DNA of 64,000 bases. Origin: an uncultured Anaerococcus sp. (lineage in GTDB: Bacteria; Bacillota; Clostridia; Tissierellales; Peptoniphilaceae). The notes under the pieces are model-generated. The model made no database searches. It had not been told where the DNA came from and saw only the letters and a list, made by a program, of their open reading frames with translations. The first letter of the stretch is position 1. Every line of letters starts with the position of its first letter. Below, one piece after another: positions 34,987-42,308 of this stretch. The translations under genes and the position numbers were made by a program. The DNA lies in the NCBI RefSeq assembly GCF_943912385.1, contig NZ_CALTTY010000007.1, positions 19,523 through 83,522 of the forward strand. Direction: 5' to 3'.

Positions 34987-35017
34987 ACCGACTTTTTAAA
35001 AAGAGTCGGTTTTTTTA
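34987..35017 (+). terminator. Intrinsic terminator of the gltX cluster
   Basis: Arms ACCGACT (34987-34993) and AGTCGGT (35004-35010) plus TTTTTTT. Confidence 0.88.
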
Positions 35018-35208
35018 TTGCCAAAAACTTCTATCTTTTATTAATCCCAGATTAATTTTTATTATATTTTTGTATTTTTATATTTTATCATGTACAAAAT
35101 TCCCTACGATGGTATAATTATCCCGAGACAGATTTAATATAATATATTTTTATTATTTATGAAAAATGTATTATTATCTATGAAAATAATAAGAAAAGGA
35201 AGTGAAAC

Positions 35209-35931
35209 ATGATAGAAGTAAAAAATTTCACCAAGGACTACTCGACTACAAAAAGAGCTGTCGATGACATATCCTTTGTGGCAAAAGATGGCGAAATCTT
35301 TGGATTCTTAGGACCAAATGGAGCAGGAAAGTCCACTACCATCAAGTCCATTGTAGGGATAAATTCAAAGACAGAAGGCGAGATTAATATAAATGGCCTT
35401 AGTCTTGAAGAAGACCCAATGACATACAAAAGCCAATTTTCCTATGTCCCAGACAACCCAGAATTATTCGAAAATTATTCAGGAAATGAATATATAAACT
35501 TTCTAGCAGATATATATGGGGTGGATACAAAGACAAGACAGGAAAGGCTTGACTACTACCTTGGCTACTTTGATATAAGAGATGCCATGAAAGATCAAAT
35601 TTCAACCTATTCCCATGGTATGGCCCAAAGACTTGCCATAATAGGCGCCCTAATTCATGACCCTCAGGTTTTAATCTTAGATGAGCCTATGGTAGGACTT
35701 GATGCCAAAAGTGCCTACAACCTAAAACAGATTCTAAGAGCAAGAGCAGAGGCGGGTAAGACTGTCATGTTTTCAACCCACGTCATGGAAATCGCCCAGG
35801 AATTATGCGATAGGATAGCTATCATCTCCAAGGGAAAAATTATAGCCATGGGTAGTTTCGATGAGATTAAACACACCGCAAACAAAGACGGGTCCCTAGA
35901 GCAAGTATTTTTGGAGCTTACTGATGAATAA
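35209..35931 (+). CDS. ABC transporter ATP-binding protein
   Basis: 240-residue ATPase of an ABC-2-type exporter. Walker A GPNGAGKST near residue 38, the signature YSHGMAQRL near 135, Walker B LILDEPMVGLD near 155 and a switch histidine in FSTHVME. The binding site AAAGGAAG precedes the ATG, and a TATAAT box at 35113-35118 may be its -10. It overlaps the permease gene by 8 bp. Confidence 0.93.
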   Translation: MIEVKNFTKDYSTTKRAVDDISFVAKDGEIFGFLGPNGAGKSTTIKSIVGINSKTEGEININGLSLEEDPMTYKSQFSYVPDNPELFENYSGNEYINFLADIYGVDTKTRQERLDYYLGYFDIRDAMKDQISTYSHGMAQRLAIIGALIHDPQVLILDEPMVGLDAKSAYNLKQILRARAEAGKTVMFSTHVMEIAQELCDRIAIISKGKIIAMGSFDEIKHTANKDGSLEQVFLELTDE

Positions 35932-37576
35932 GTCAAATATCCTAACCCTCGTCAAATATAGTTTCAAGGAATTATTCTTCCCATATATGCCAAGAAAAAC
36001 CGTCTCTAATATGCCAAAATCCTACCTAGGAAGGATACTAATCCTTTTATGGACCTATGTATTTTTTGGCTTCATCTTTACTGGAGTTTTTAAGGCCAGT
36101 GCTATGATCTATGTGGCAAATGACAAGGACTACATGTACTTTGTAAGCTTTGCCATGTCTATTACCCTCATGGTCTTTATCTTCTACCTGCCACAAATAA
36201 TGTCAAACCTCTACACCAAGTCGGCCATAGCCAACTACCAGACCATGCCAATTAGTCAGGGAGACTTATTTATGGGCAAGGTCTTTGGCTTGGTCCTAGG
36301 CTTTGTGGATTTTTTAGTCTACCTTGCCATAGGTCTTTTTATCTACTTTGGAGAAAGAGGCTTTGATCCCTGGGTTCTTATAGGCAGTATCATCCTGTAT
36401 TTCCCAATGATCTACCTGCCTTACGGACTTTTATCCCTCTTTCTCCTGGTGATAAAAAAGTTTACCAATGTAAATAGGCACACCAAGCTCTTTAAGACCC
36501 TAGGCTACCTTATCATGTTTGCTATCATGGGAGGGATTTATTACTTTTCCTTTTCATCATCTTCAAACCCTGATATGGTAAATAACATTGATGCTAATAT
36601 AAACAAAATAACAGACATGGTAGGCACGGTATCAAATATATTTTTTAATGCAAAAATTTTTGGACTAGCCCTAACAGGAAAAGCAAGCCAGAGGCTTATT
36701 TTTACCCTTATTCTACTGGGACTAAGTTTAATTTTAGCCCTCATATCCTATAAGCTAGCTAACAAATACTACTACCAGGCAGTCTTTGATGAGCACCTAG
36801 ACACATCAAAGAAAAAAATAGAGAAGGGTAAGGATGTAAAATTAGAAGCAGGAAGCCAGTTTAAAGCCATATTCAAAAAAGACCTAAAGACCCTATTTTC
36901 AAACATAGTCTTCCTATCAGGCCCCATAACCATGGCCATCATCATTATAATGATGGGACTTGGCCAGTCCAAGGTCTTTTTAAAGGATTCAGACCTTAGC
37001 CTAAGAGGGCCAGAGTTTTTACTAACAGCCTTCCTAATCTCCCTCGGTGTAGGTTTATTTATCTGGATAAATGGGGGTCTTGCAAGTACCGCCCTATCAA
37101 GAGAAGGCAAAAACTTCTACCTCTTCCAGACCCTGCCAATAGACCCAAAGACCCATATGAAGGCAAGATTTTCATCAGCCTACCTGGTAACCTGCGGGAT
37201 AAACCTAATAATAGCCCTAGCCTTTACCATCATCCTAAAACTAGATATCCTAGCCTTGCCGGTGATATTTCTAGGCCTATCCCTATCAGCAGCCTTTGCG
37301 ACAGTGATAAGTCTCTACTTCGGGACCTTTATGATAAACACAACCTGGAAAAAACCCCAAGAAATCCAGCAGGGTAAGGGACTAAAGGCAGTCGGCTTCT
37401 ACCTAGGCTCCCTCATAGTCATGGGGATCCTAGCTCTAATAGTCTTTGCCATTACAGAGACAACAGATAACATCATCTTAGGAGCAGGTAGTGCCTTTCT
37501 TTTAGTCCTCCTAGTCACTTTTATAGTCCTAAAAGCCTGCCTTAAAAAATATACTAAAGGCTTCATGGACGTATAA
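35924..37576 (+). CDS. ABC-2-type exporter permease
   Basis: 550-residue integral membrane protein with about 12 hydrophobic helices in two halves split by a charged segment near residues 280-310 (SKKKIEKGKDVKLEAG). It is coupled to the ATPase and must be its membrane partner. Proteins of this layout export peptides, lipids or drugs; the cargo is unknown. A terminator follows 116 bp after the stop. Confidence 0.85.
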   Translation: MNKSNILTLVKYSFKELFFPYMPRKTVSNMPKSYLGRILILLWTYVFFGFIFTGVFKASAMIYVANDKDYMYFVSFAMSITLMVFIFYLPQIMSNLYTKSAIANYQTMPISQGDLFMGKVFGLVLGFVDFLVYLAIGLFIYFGERGFDPWVLIGSIILYFPMIYLPYGLLSLFLLVIKKFTNVNRHTKLFKTLGYLIMFAIMGGIYYFSFSSSSNPDMVNNIDANINKITDMVGTVSNIFFNAKIFGLALTGKASQRLIFTLILLGLSLILALISYKLANKYYYQAVFDEHLDTSKKKIEKGKDVKLEAGSQFKAIFKKDLKTLFSNIVFLSGPITMAIIIIMMGLGQSKVFLKDSDLSLRGPEFLLTAFLISLGVGLFIWINGGLASTALSREGKNFYLFQTLPIDPKTHMKARFSSAYLVTCGINLIIALAFTIILKLDILALPVIFLGLSLSAAFATVISLYFGTFMINTTWKKPQEIQQGKGLKAVGFYLGSLIVMGILALIVFAITETTDNIILGAGSAFLLVLLVTFIVLKACLKKYTKGFMDV

Positions 37577-37691
37577 AAGGATTTAGCCTAAGCTTTATAG
37601 ATCTTTTATAAGACCTTGCATACAAAGTAAAAAAGCCCTTCATTTCGACCGAAGGAAGTAAGCGGAGAAATCTATTTGCCTAAACCCTAAG

Positions 37692-37717
37692 CCCAGCTTT
37701 TAAAAGCTGGGTTTTTT
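37692..37717 (+). terminator. Intrinsic terminator after the ABC exporter
   Basis: Perfect arms CCCAGCTTTT (37692-37701) and AAAAGCTGGG (37702-37711) followed by TTTTTT. The preceding stretch 37632-37680 contains TTTCGACCGAAGGAAGTAAG, a short intergenic sequence type I recall from many bacterial genomes. Confidence 0.85.
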
Positions 37718-37749
37718 AGGTATAGTAATTTATCAGAAAGGATGAAATT

Positions 37750-38538
37750 ATGGAATATCAAAAACCCTTTATATATATAGACACAAACTTTAACCCATCA
37801 GATGCACTCTTTATAAAAATGGCCCTTGACTCCTTTGAATTTGAGCTAGTAGGCCTATCAGCAAATAGGTCCTTCATGTCAAGTGCGGCAGCTGGAGAAA
37901 ATATCCTAGGCCTTGTAAATAGCGAAGACCTATTCTTAAGTGTAGCAAGAAATTACGACGATAAAAAATCAGAAAAAGACAGAAAGATTTTCACCCCACA
38001 GGCTGACTACTTAGAAGATATGGACGCCTACCATAACCTCTACGACATCGCCTCAGACTGCGGCAGGCTAGATATAATAGCAACAGGCGACCTATCAAAC
38101 ATAGCCAAATCTATCAGACGATATGAGGAAATTGTAGACTACATCGACCATATCTTTATGGTCCTTCCTGATATAGGAAAGACTAGTGAAAATGACCTAA
38201 ACGACCTTGACCTAATCCTATCCTCAGGCATCAAACTCTTCCTAATAGACCAGAAATTTACAGAAGACTTTACTCTTACTGGAGAAAATCTAGGAAAACC
38301 CAAGGCGGAGGGTAAAACTCTCAGAAAAGTCTTAGAAGACTATGACGGCCAAGCCCTAACAGGCCCCCTCCTCCTCTACCTATCCCAAAGTCCTGAAGCC
38401 TTCATCTTTGAAGAAAGAGGGCTTAGGGTAAACTTTGCTGAAAAGATAATAACAAAGGATAGCAAAAGACCTAAGGCCTATTTGGTAAATAAGGTAAACG
38501 AAGAAAGCTTCTACGACTACCTAAAATCCAAACTATGA
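37750..38538 (+). CDS. Nucleoside-hydrolase-like protein with degenerate metal site
   Basis: 262 residues. The N-terminus FIYIDTNFNPSDALFIKMAL aligns with the DTDPGxDDA calcium site of inosine-uridine nucleoside hydrolases, and ATGDLSNIAKSI with the later GPLTNIA motif. The Asp ligands at positions 13 and 17 are Asn and Ser, so ribohydrolase activity is doubtful. AAAGGA precedes the start. It overlaps the next gene by 4 bp. It may bind nucleosides or be a decaying paralogue. Confidence 0.6.
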   Translation: MEYQKPFIYIDTNFNPSDALFIKMALDSFEFELVGLSANRSFMSSAAAGENILGLVNSEDLFLSVARNYDDKKSEKDRKIFTPQADYLEDMDAYHNLYDIASDCGRLDIIATGDLSNIAKSIRRYEEIVDYIDHIFMVLPDIGKTSENDLNDLDLILSSGIKLFLIDQKFTEDFTLTGENLGKPKAEGKTLRKVLEDYDGQALTGPLLLYLSQSPEAFIFEERGLRVNFAEKIITKDSKRPKAYLVNKVNEESFYDYLKSKL

Positions 38539-39056
38539 AAATAAAAAAACCAGGATCAAGGATACTAAAAACAGGCCTCGCCGTGCTAATCTCAATGCTC
38601 ATATCCCACCTAAGATTTGGCACAGGACTTGCTTTCTACTCGGCCATAGCGGCCATAATCTGCATGCAACCAAACGTCCACCAAACCTTCCATAAAGGTC
38701 TAGGCAGGATAACAGGAACAATCTTTGGAGGAATTATGGGCCTAATCTACCTCCTCTTAATCCCAGAAGGAAAATTCCCCGAGCCTCTATCATACCTAAT
38801 AATCTCCCTCCTAGTAACCCTAATAATATGGATAATGTCCCTGATAAATAAAAAAGAAGCAGTCTCCATAGCAGGCATAGTCTTCCTATCCATAACCATA
38901 AACCACGCCACCGACATAAACCCCTTATCCTTCGCCACAAGCAGAGTAATAGACACCCTAATAGGAGTAATAATAGCCTTCCTAGTAAACTACCTAGACT
39001 TCAAAATAAGAAAAAAAGAAACTAATGGTAGTTCAAACTTTGTAAGCAAAGTTTGA
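38535..39056 (+). CDS. ArAE/FUSC-type small membrane protein
   Basis: 173-residue membrane protein with four or five helices. Features such as FYSAIAAIICMQPNVHQT, then GLGRITGTIFGGIMG and the late ATSRVIDTLIGVIIAFLVN match the N-terminal membrane domain of aromatic-acid exporter (ArAE_1/FUSC) proteins. The last ten residues (from Asn 164) and the stop codon are encoded by structured repeat family 1, so the original C-terminus may have been replaced. Substrate unknown. Confidence 0.75.
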   Translation: MKIKKPGSRILKTGLAVLISMLISHLRFGTGLAFYSAIAAIICMQPNVHQTFHKGLGRITGTIFGGIMGLIYLLLIPEGKFPEPLSYLIISLLVTLIIWIMSLINKKEAVSIAGIVFLSITINHATDINPLSFATSRVIDTLIGVIIAFLVNYLDFKIRKKETNGSSNFVSKV

Positions 39057-39180
39057 ACAATCTCCAATATTTTTCGAGCACTAAGAGTGCGAAGCAAAAA
39101 TATATGGAGAACCTTATGTAATTTTTTACAATGAATGTGACGAAGAGGAGCATTCATTGTAAAAAGATTACGTTCCCTTT
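39023..39180 (+). repeat. Structured repeat family 1, copy 2
   Basis: Begins TAATGGTAGT. It has a perfect 12-bp hairpin (arms 39031-39042 and 39047-39058, loop TAAG), then a long stem TCTCCA/TGGAGA with internal ATTTTT/AAAAAT and GCACT/AGTGC pairs, then a perfect 13-bp hairpin with loop TGACGAAGAGGAG-type sequence (39128-39166). It overlaps the 3' end of the ArAE-type gene. Confidence 0.8.
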
Positions 39181-39218
39181 GAAGTAAATGCACCGTTATC
39201 ACCTATAAAACTCCCTAA

Positions 39219-39503
39219 CTAAGACAAATCATAATACAACTCCCTGAAATAAGGATTATCCTTCTCTACCAAAGCATACTTCTTCTTACGACTATATTTT
39301 TTAATCTGCTTCTCCCTAGCTCTCGATTCATAAAAATCTTCCCCATATTCAAAGTAAACAAGCTTTGTAATATTATATTTAGCGGTATGAGCATCTGGAT
39401 CGACATGGTTCTTATGCTCCCACACTCTTTTTTTCAAATCATAAGCATGGCCAACATAAAACCTTTGATTGCTTTTATTCATAAGTATATAAACATAATA
39501 CAT
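39219..39503 (-). CDS. GIY-YIG nuclease family protein
   Basis: 94 residues, a stand-alone GIY-YIG domain of the UPF0213/YhbQ type. YVYILMNKSNQRFYVGHAYD gives the two-strand signature (YVY and YVG), followed by the conserved Arg in LKKRVWEHK and Glu in REKQIKKYSR. Homologues are DNA nucleases of unclear role. It sits on the minus strand between structured repeats on both sides, with AGGGGG upstream. Confidence 0.87.
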   Translation of the reverse strand: MYYVYILMNKSNQRFYVGHAYDLKKRVWEHKNHVDPDAHTAKYNITKLVYFEYGEDFYESRAREKQIKKYSRKKKYALVEKDNPYFRELYYDLS

Positions 39504-39640
39504 AAAAACCCCCTCTAATTTCTTCTATTATATAAGATTCTCATAATAAACGAAATATTTATAATCATAACTTTTATCACCAGATTCTATCTATATTCCT
39601 ATTCTCTAATACCTTCATATAAAGAGATATGCTATACGCC

Positions 39641-39734
39641 ACGACACCGTCTCGACAGAGGCCACAAGGCCGACGAGAGACCTCTATAGTACCGTCTATA
39701 TAAGGTTCTGGTAACTGCTCCGTCCCACTTCCAT
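39641..39734 (+). repeat. Structured repeat family 3, copy c
   Basis: CGTCTCG and CGAGAGAC arms, with a loop that carries its own GGCC/GGCC mini-hairpin, then CTCTATAGTACCGTCTATATAAGG. The loop differs from the other two copies while the stem and tail are kept. Confidence 0.65.
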
Positions 39735-39833
39735 AAAACCCCATTCAATCCCAACCTAATCCTTCAAACATCATTTTCTCTATAAACTTTAAAATCCAAA
39801 ACCACCCTCTCTTCTTAAGCCCTATCCTATTAA

Positions 39834-39934
39834 AAAAACAAACGTCTCGTACTATCACTCCCCGTCTCGAACGAATGTGAGAGACCTCTATAGTACCGTC
39901 TATAAAAGGTTTGGTAACTTCTCCGCCAGCACTT
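39834..39934 (+). repeat. Structured repeat family 3, copy b
   Basis: Closest to the 26700 copy: CAAACGTCTCGTACTATCAC, a GTCTC/GAGAC hairpin, then CTCTATAGTACCGTC and a GGTTTGGTAAC tail. Confidence 0.7.
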
Positions 39935-40124
39935 ATATAGTATACATCTATTCTCCACACCCCGGAGCATTCACAAAGTCTTAATTCAAATAAAATTATA
40001 GAGACCTCTCGTCGCTCCGCTCAGTTTACCTCGAGCCTAGTCGAGAGGAGGTGGGAGTTGTCTTCATATATGACCAATCAAAGTAAATCCCCCGAAAAAT
40101 AATAAAACCCAAAACTCCCCCCCG

Positions 40125-40193
40125 TCTCTGAAGCCCTATCCCAATCCGATGTAATCGGATTGATGGAAGGACTGATGCTTTAGTATGAAGCCC
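40125..40193 (-). repeat. Structured repeat family 2, copy b
   Basis: Almost identical to 26618-26685, including the ATCCGAT/ATCGGAT stem. Confidence 0.8.
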
Positions 40194-40280
40194 TAACCTC
40201 ATTCTAGACAAGCCCGTCGGCTCGAGGAGACGAATGGCTGGTAGGCCTGATACTTTAGTAGAACGAAAGTGAGAGACCTC

Positions 40281-40564
40281 TAATGGTAGTTCAAATTTTT
40301 ACTAAAGTATCAGACCTTCCTACAATTTGATTTTATCAAATTGGGATAGGACTTCAGTAGACAAAATTTGAATGGTCTCCAATATTTTCCAAGCACTAAA
40401 AGTGCACAGCAAAAATATATGGAGAACTTTATGTAAAAACAAGCCCGTCCGGCTGATGGAGGACCCGTGCGGAGCACTCGCAGTGTAGCGAGAAAGCCAG
40501 TCCGGCTGATGGAGGACAATGTGACGAACAGGAACATTCATTGTAAAAATATTACGTTCCCCTT
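40281..40564 (+). repeat. Structured repeat family 1, copy 3 (with insertions)
   Basis: Begins TAATGGTAGTTCAAATTTT. The loop of its first hairpin is replaced by a complete family 2 element (40301-40360), after which the matching arm AAAATTTGAA follows. The TCTCCA/TGGAGA stem is preserved. A second block with two copies of GTCCGGCTGATGGAGGAC (40447-40464 and 40500-40517) separates it from the last hairpin, whose loop is GACGAACAGGA. Confidence 0.75.
40301..40360 (+). repeat. Structured repeat family 2, copy c
   Basis: ACTAAAGTATCAGACCTTCC, stem ATTTGAT with ATCAAAT, then TTGGGATAGGACTTCAG. It is nested in family 1 copy 3. Confidence 0.8.
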
Positions 40565-40748
40565 AGAGTCCCTATATCGTCCCACCTCAACTCCTCCGTC
40601 CCACCTCCATAAAAACCCTCCCCACACCCCAAACCTAACTCAAAAAAACCCCCCGTCCTTATAAGATGGTGAGGAGCCCCCCCAAAAAACTAAGAAACCT
40701 CCATTCTTATGGTATAGTATATAAAAAAACACTAGCAAAGGAGTAATT

Positions 40749-41525
40749 ATGGACTTTTCTTTAGTACCAGTATCAGACACAACATTTTTCAACTTTATCT
40801 ACCTAGGACTCGCCTCAAAGGATAAAAACCTCACCGCCATGTTCAACACCAGAGGCAACACCATGGTTAAGGAATCTCTAGCGGCAGACCTTGACATAGA
40901 CTACCTCGACACAGACTATATTGACGATAATAAGACCTACAAGAGAGGATTTTTATCTGACCTTCTTATAGGAGGCCTTAGGCTAAACAAGGTCCCAGTC
41001 CTCGTAGCAAAAGATAAAGCCTTTGACCTTGGCCACGACCCAATGGGCAATACCAATGCCTGCGACATGGTCCTAGGTTGGAATGTCATCAGCCAATTTT
41101 CCTGGAGGGCCTATCCAAAAGAAGGCCGTTTTGAAGTCCAAACATCAGACTTCAAAAAACCATCCGGCAAAAAGACCAACCAACCAATCATAAATATAGA
41201 AGTAGCAGGAGAGATCACAAAGGCTGCTATAGACTCATCAAGACCCCTCACAATCATCTCCCCATCCCTTGCAAAAAAAGCCACAGCAGACGATGAGGAA
41301 GTAAGTAAAACCATTGCTATGCTAGATGAAGACTCAAAAAACCTCACCCACCTAAGCCGCTTATTTTTCAAAGTCGACGGCAAAAAAGTGAGGCTTGGCA
41401 CAGTAGGGGTAGAAAAAGATCTTGAAAATAAAGACATAGAACTTGTCTTTGGATCAGACCTTCTAAGGTCAACCAACTGGGCAATCTACGGCCCAACAGC
41501 ATATATTAGACTAGAAAATTACTAA
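40749..41525 (+). CDS. Probable two-lobe retropepsin-like protein (uncharacterised)
   Basis: 258 residues, no firm family match. Two halves each look like a retropepsin-type aspartic protease lobe. Lobe 1 has MFNTRGNTMVKESLAADL (from residue 31), then GGLRLNKVPVLV and the D-MVLGWNVISQF hydrophobic-Gly end. Lobe 2 has AAIDSSRPLTIISPSLAKKA (Asp at 162), then LFFKVDGKKVRLG and LVFGSDLL. The catalytic DTG would be NTR in lobe 1 and DSS in lobe 2, so activity is uncertain. AAAGGAG precedes the start, and the alkylation-repair gene follows 2 bp later. Confidence 0.5.
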   Translation: MDFSLVPVSDTTFFNFIYLGLASKDKNLTAMFNTRGNTMVKESLAADLDIDYLDTDYIDDNKTYKRGFLSDLLIGGLRLNKVPVLVAKDKAFDLGHDPMGNTNACDMVLGWNVISQFSWRAYPKEGRFEVQTSDFKKPSGKKTNQPIINIEVAGEITKAAIDSSRPLTIISPSLAKKATADDEEVSKTIAMLDEDSKNLTHLSRLFFKVDGKKVRLGTVGVEKDLENKDIELVFGSDLLRSTNWAIYGPTAYIRLENY

Positions 41526-41527
41526 CC

Positions 41528-42208
41528 ATGACAGATAAAATAAGAGAAATAAGAAAAATCTTAAAAGAAAATTCAGACCCAGTAAGGGCAGAGAATATGT
41601 CTGCCTACATGAGAAATAAGTTTGCCTTTTACGGCATCCCCGCCGCAAAAAGGCGAGACTTAACCATGCCCTATATAAGGGAAGGAAAAAGAGGAGGTAA
41701 AATCGACTGGGACCTCCTCTTTAATCTTTTTAAGGAAGAGAGAAGGGAAATGGCCTACTTAGCCCTTGATATCCTAAAAGCCCAAAAAGATGCCCTAAGA
41801 CCCTCCGACTTTGAAAGTCTCATAGGCCTTTCCGAGATCAAACCCTGGTGGGATACCATCGACCTTCTAGATGGATTTATAGGAAAGATCGCCCTCATGG
41901 ACGACTCCTTAGAAGAGCAAATCCTAGACCTTGCCCAGGCGGACAATTTCTGGCTCAGACGAATAGCCATTGGCCACCAGAGAAGATACAAGGAAAAGAC
42001 CGACACCGACCTTTTAGAAAAAATCATAAAAATCAACCTACAAATCCCCTTCAAGGACAAGGACGAAAAATTTTTTATAGAAAAATCCATAGGCTGGGCC
42101 CTCAGAGAGTACTCGAAAACAAATCCCGACCGGGTAAAATCCTTCCTCGATAGGGAAAAATCAAGCCTTCCTCCCTTATCAAGAAGGGAAGCAAGCAAAT
42201 ACCTATAG
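41528..42208 (+). CDS. AlkD-like DNA alkylation repair protein
   Basis: 226-residue HEAT-repeat DNA glycosylase of the AlkC/AlkD type, removing alkylated bases without base flipping. The start (AYMRNKFAFYGIPAAKRRDL) and the later EIKPWWDTIDLLDGFIG, FWLRRIAIGHQ and KSIGWALREYSKTNP segments are family hallmarks and include the key Trp and Asp residues. It lies 2 bp after the retropepsin-like gene and is probably co-transcribed. Confidence 0.9.
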   Translation: MTDKIREIRKILKENSDPVRAENMSAYMRNKFAFYGIPAAKRRDLTMPYIREGKRGGKIDWDLLFNLFKEERREMAYLALDILKAQKDALRPSDFESLIGLSEIKPWWDTIDLLDGFIGKIALMDDSLEEQILDLAQADNFWLRRIAIGHQRRYKEKTDTDLLEKIIKINLQIPFKDKDEKFFIEKSIGWALREYSKTNPDRVKSFLDREKSSLPPLSRREASKYL

Positions 42209-42308
42209 CCTATAAAGTTTTTAGAAATAGTCATTAATATATAATAAAGCTAAAACTACTGTTGTAATTATTGTAAAATGTGATAAATATTAATAAATGG
42301 AGGATAAG

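Larger units (their letters stand above)
39504..40748. other. Gene-free, repeat-packed region
   Basis: About 1.2 kb with no credible gene. It contains family 3 copies (39641-39734 and 39834-39934), family 2 copies (40125-40193 and 40301-40360), a family 1 copy (40281-40564) and fragments such as the CCTCTC/GAGAGG hairpin at about 39994-40048. Short reading frames here are translated repeat sequence. Confidence 0.75.

Noticed and set aside
39745..40664. Several 60-75 codon frames between 39.7 and 40.7 kb
   Set aside because: All coincide with structured repeats in alternative frames; similar peptides recur because the repeats recur.
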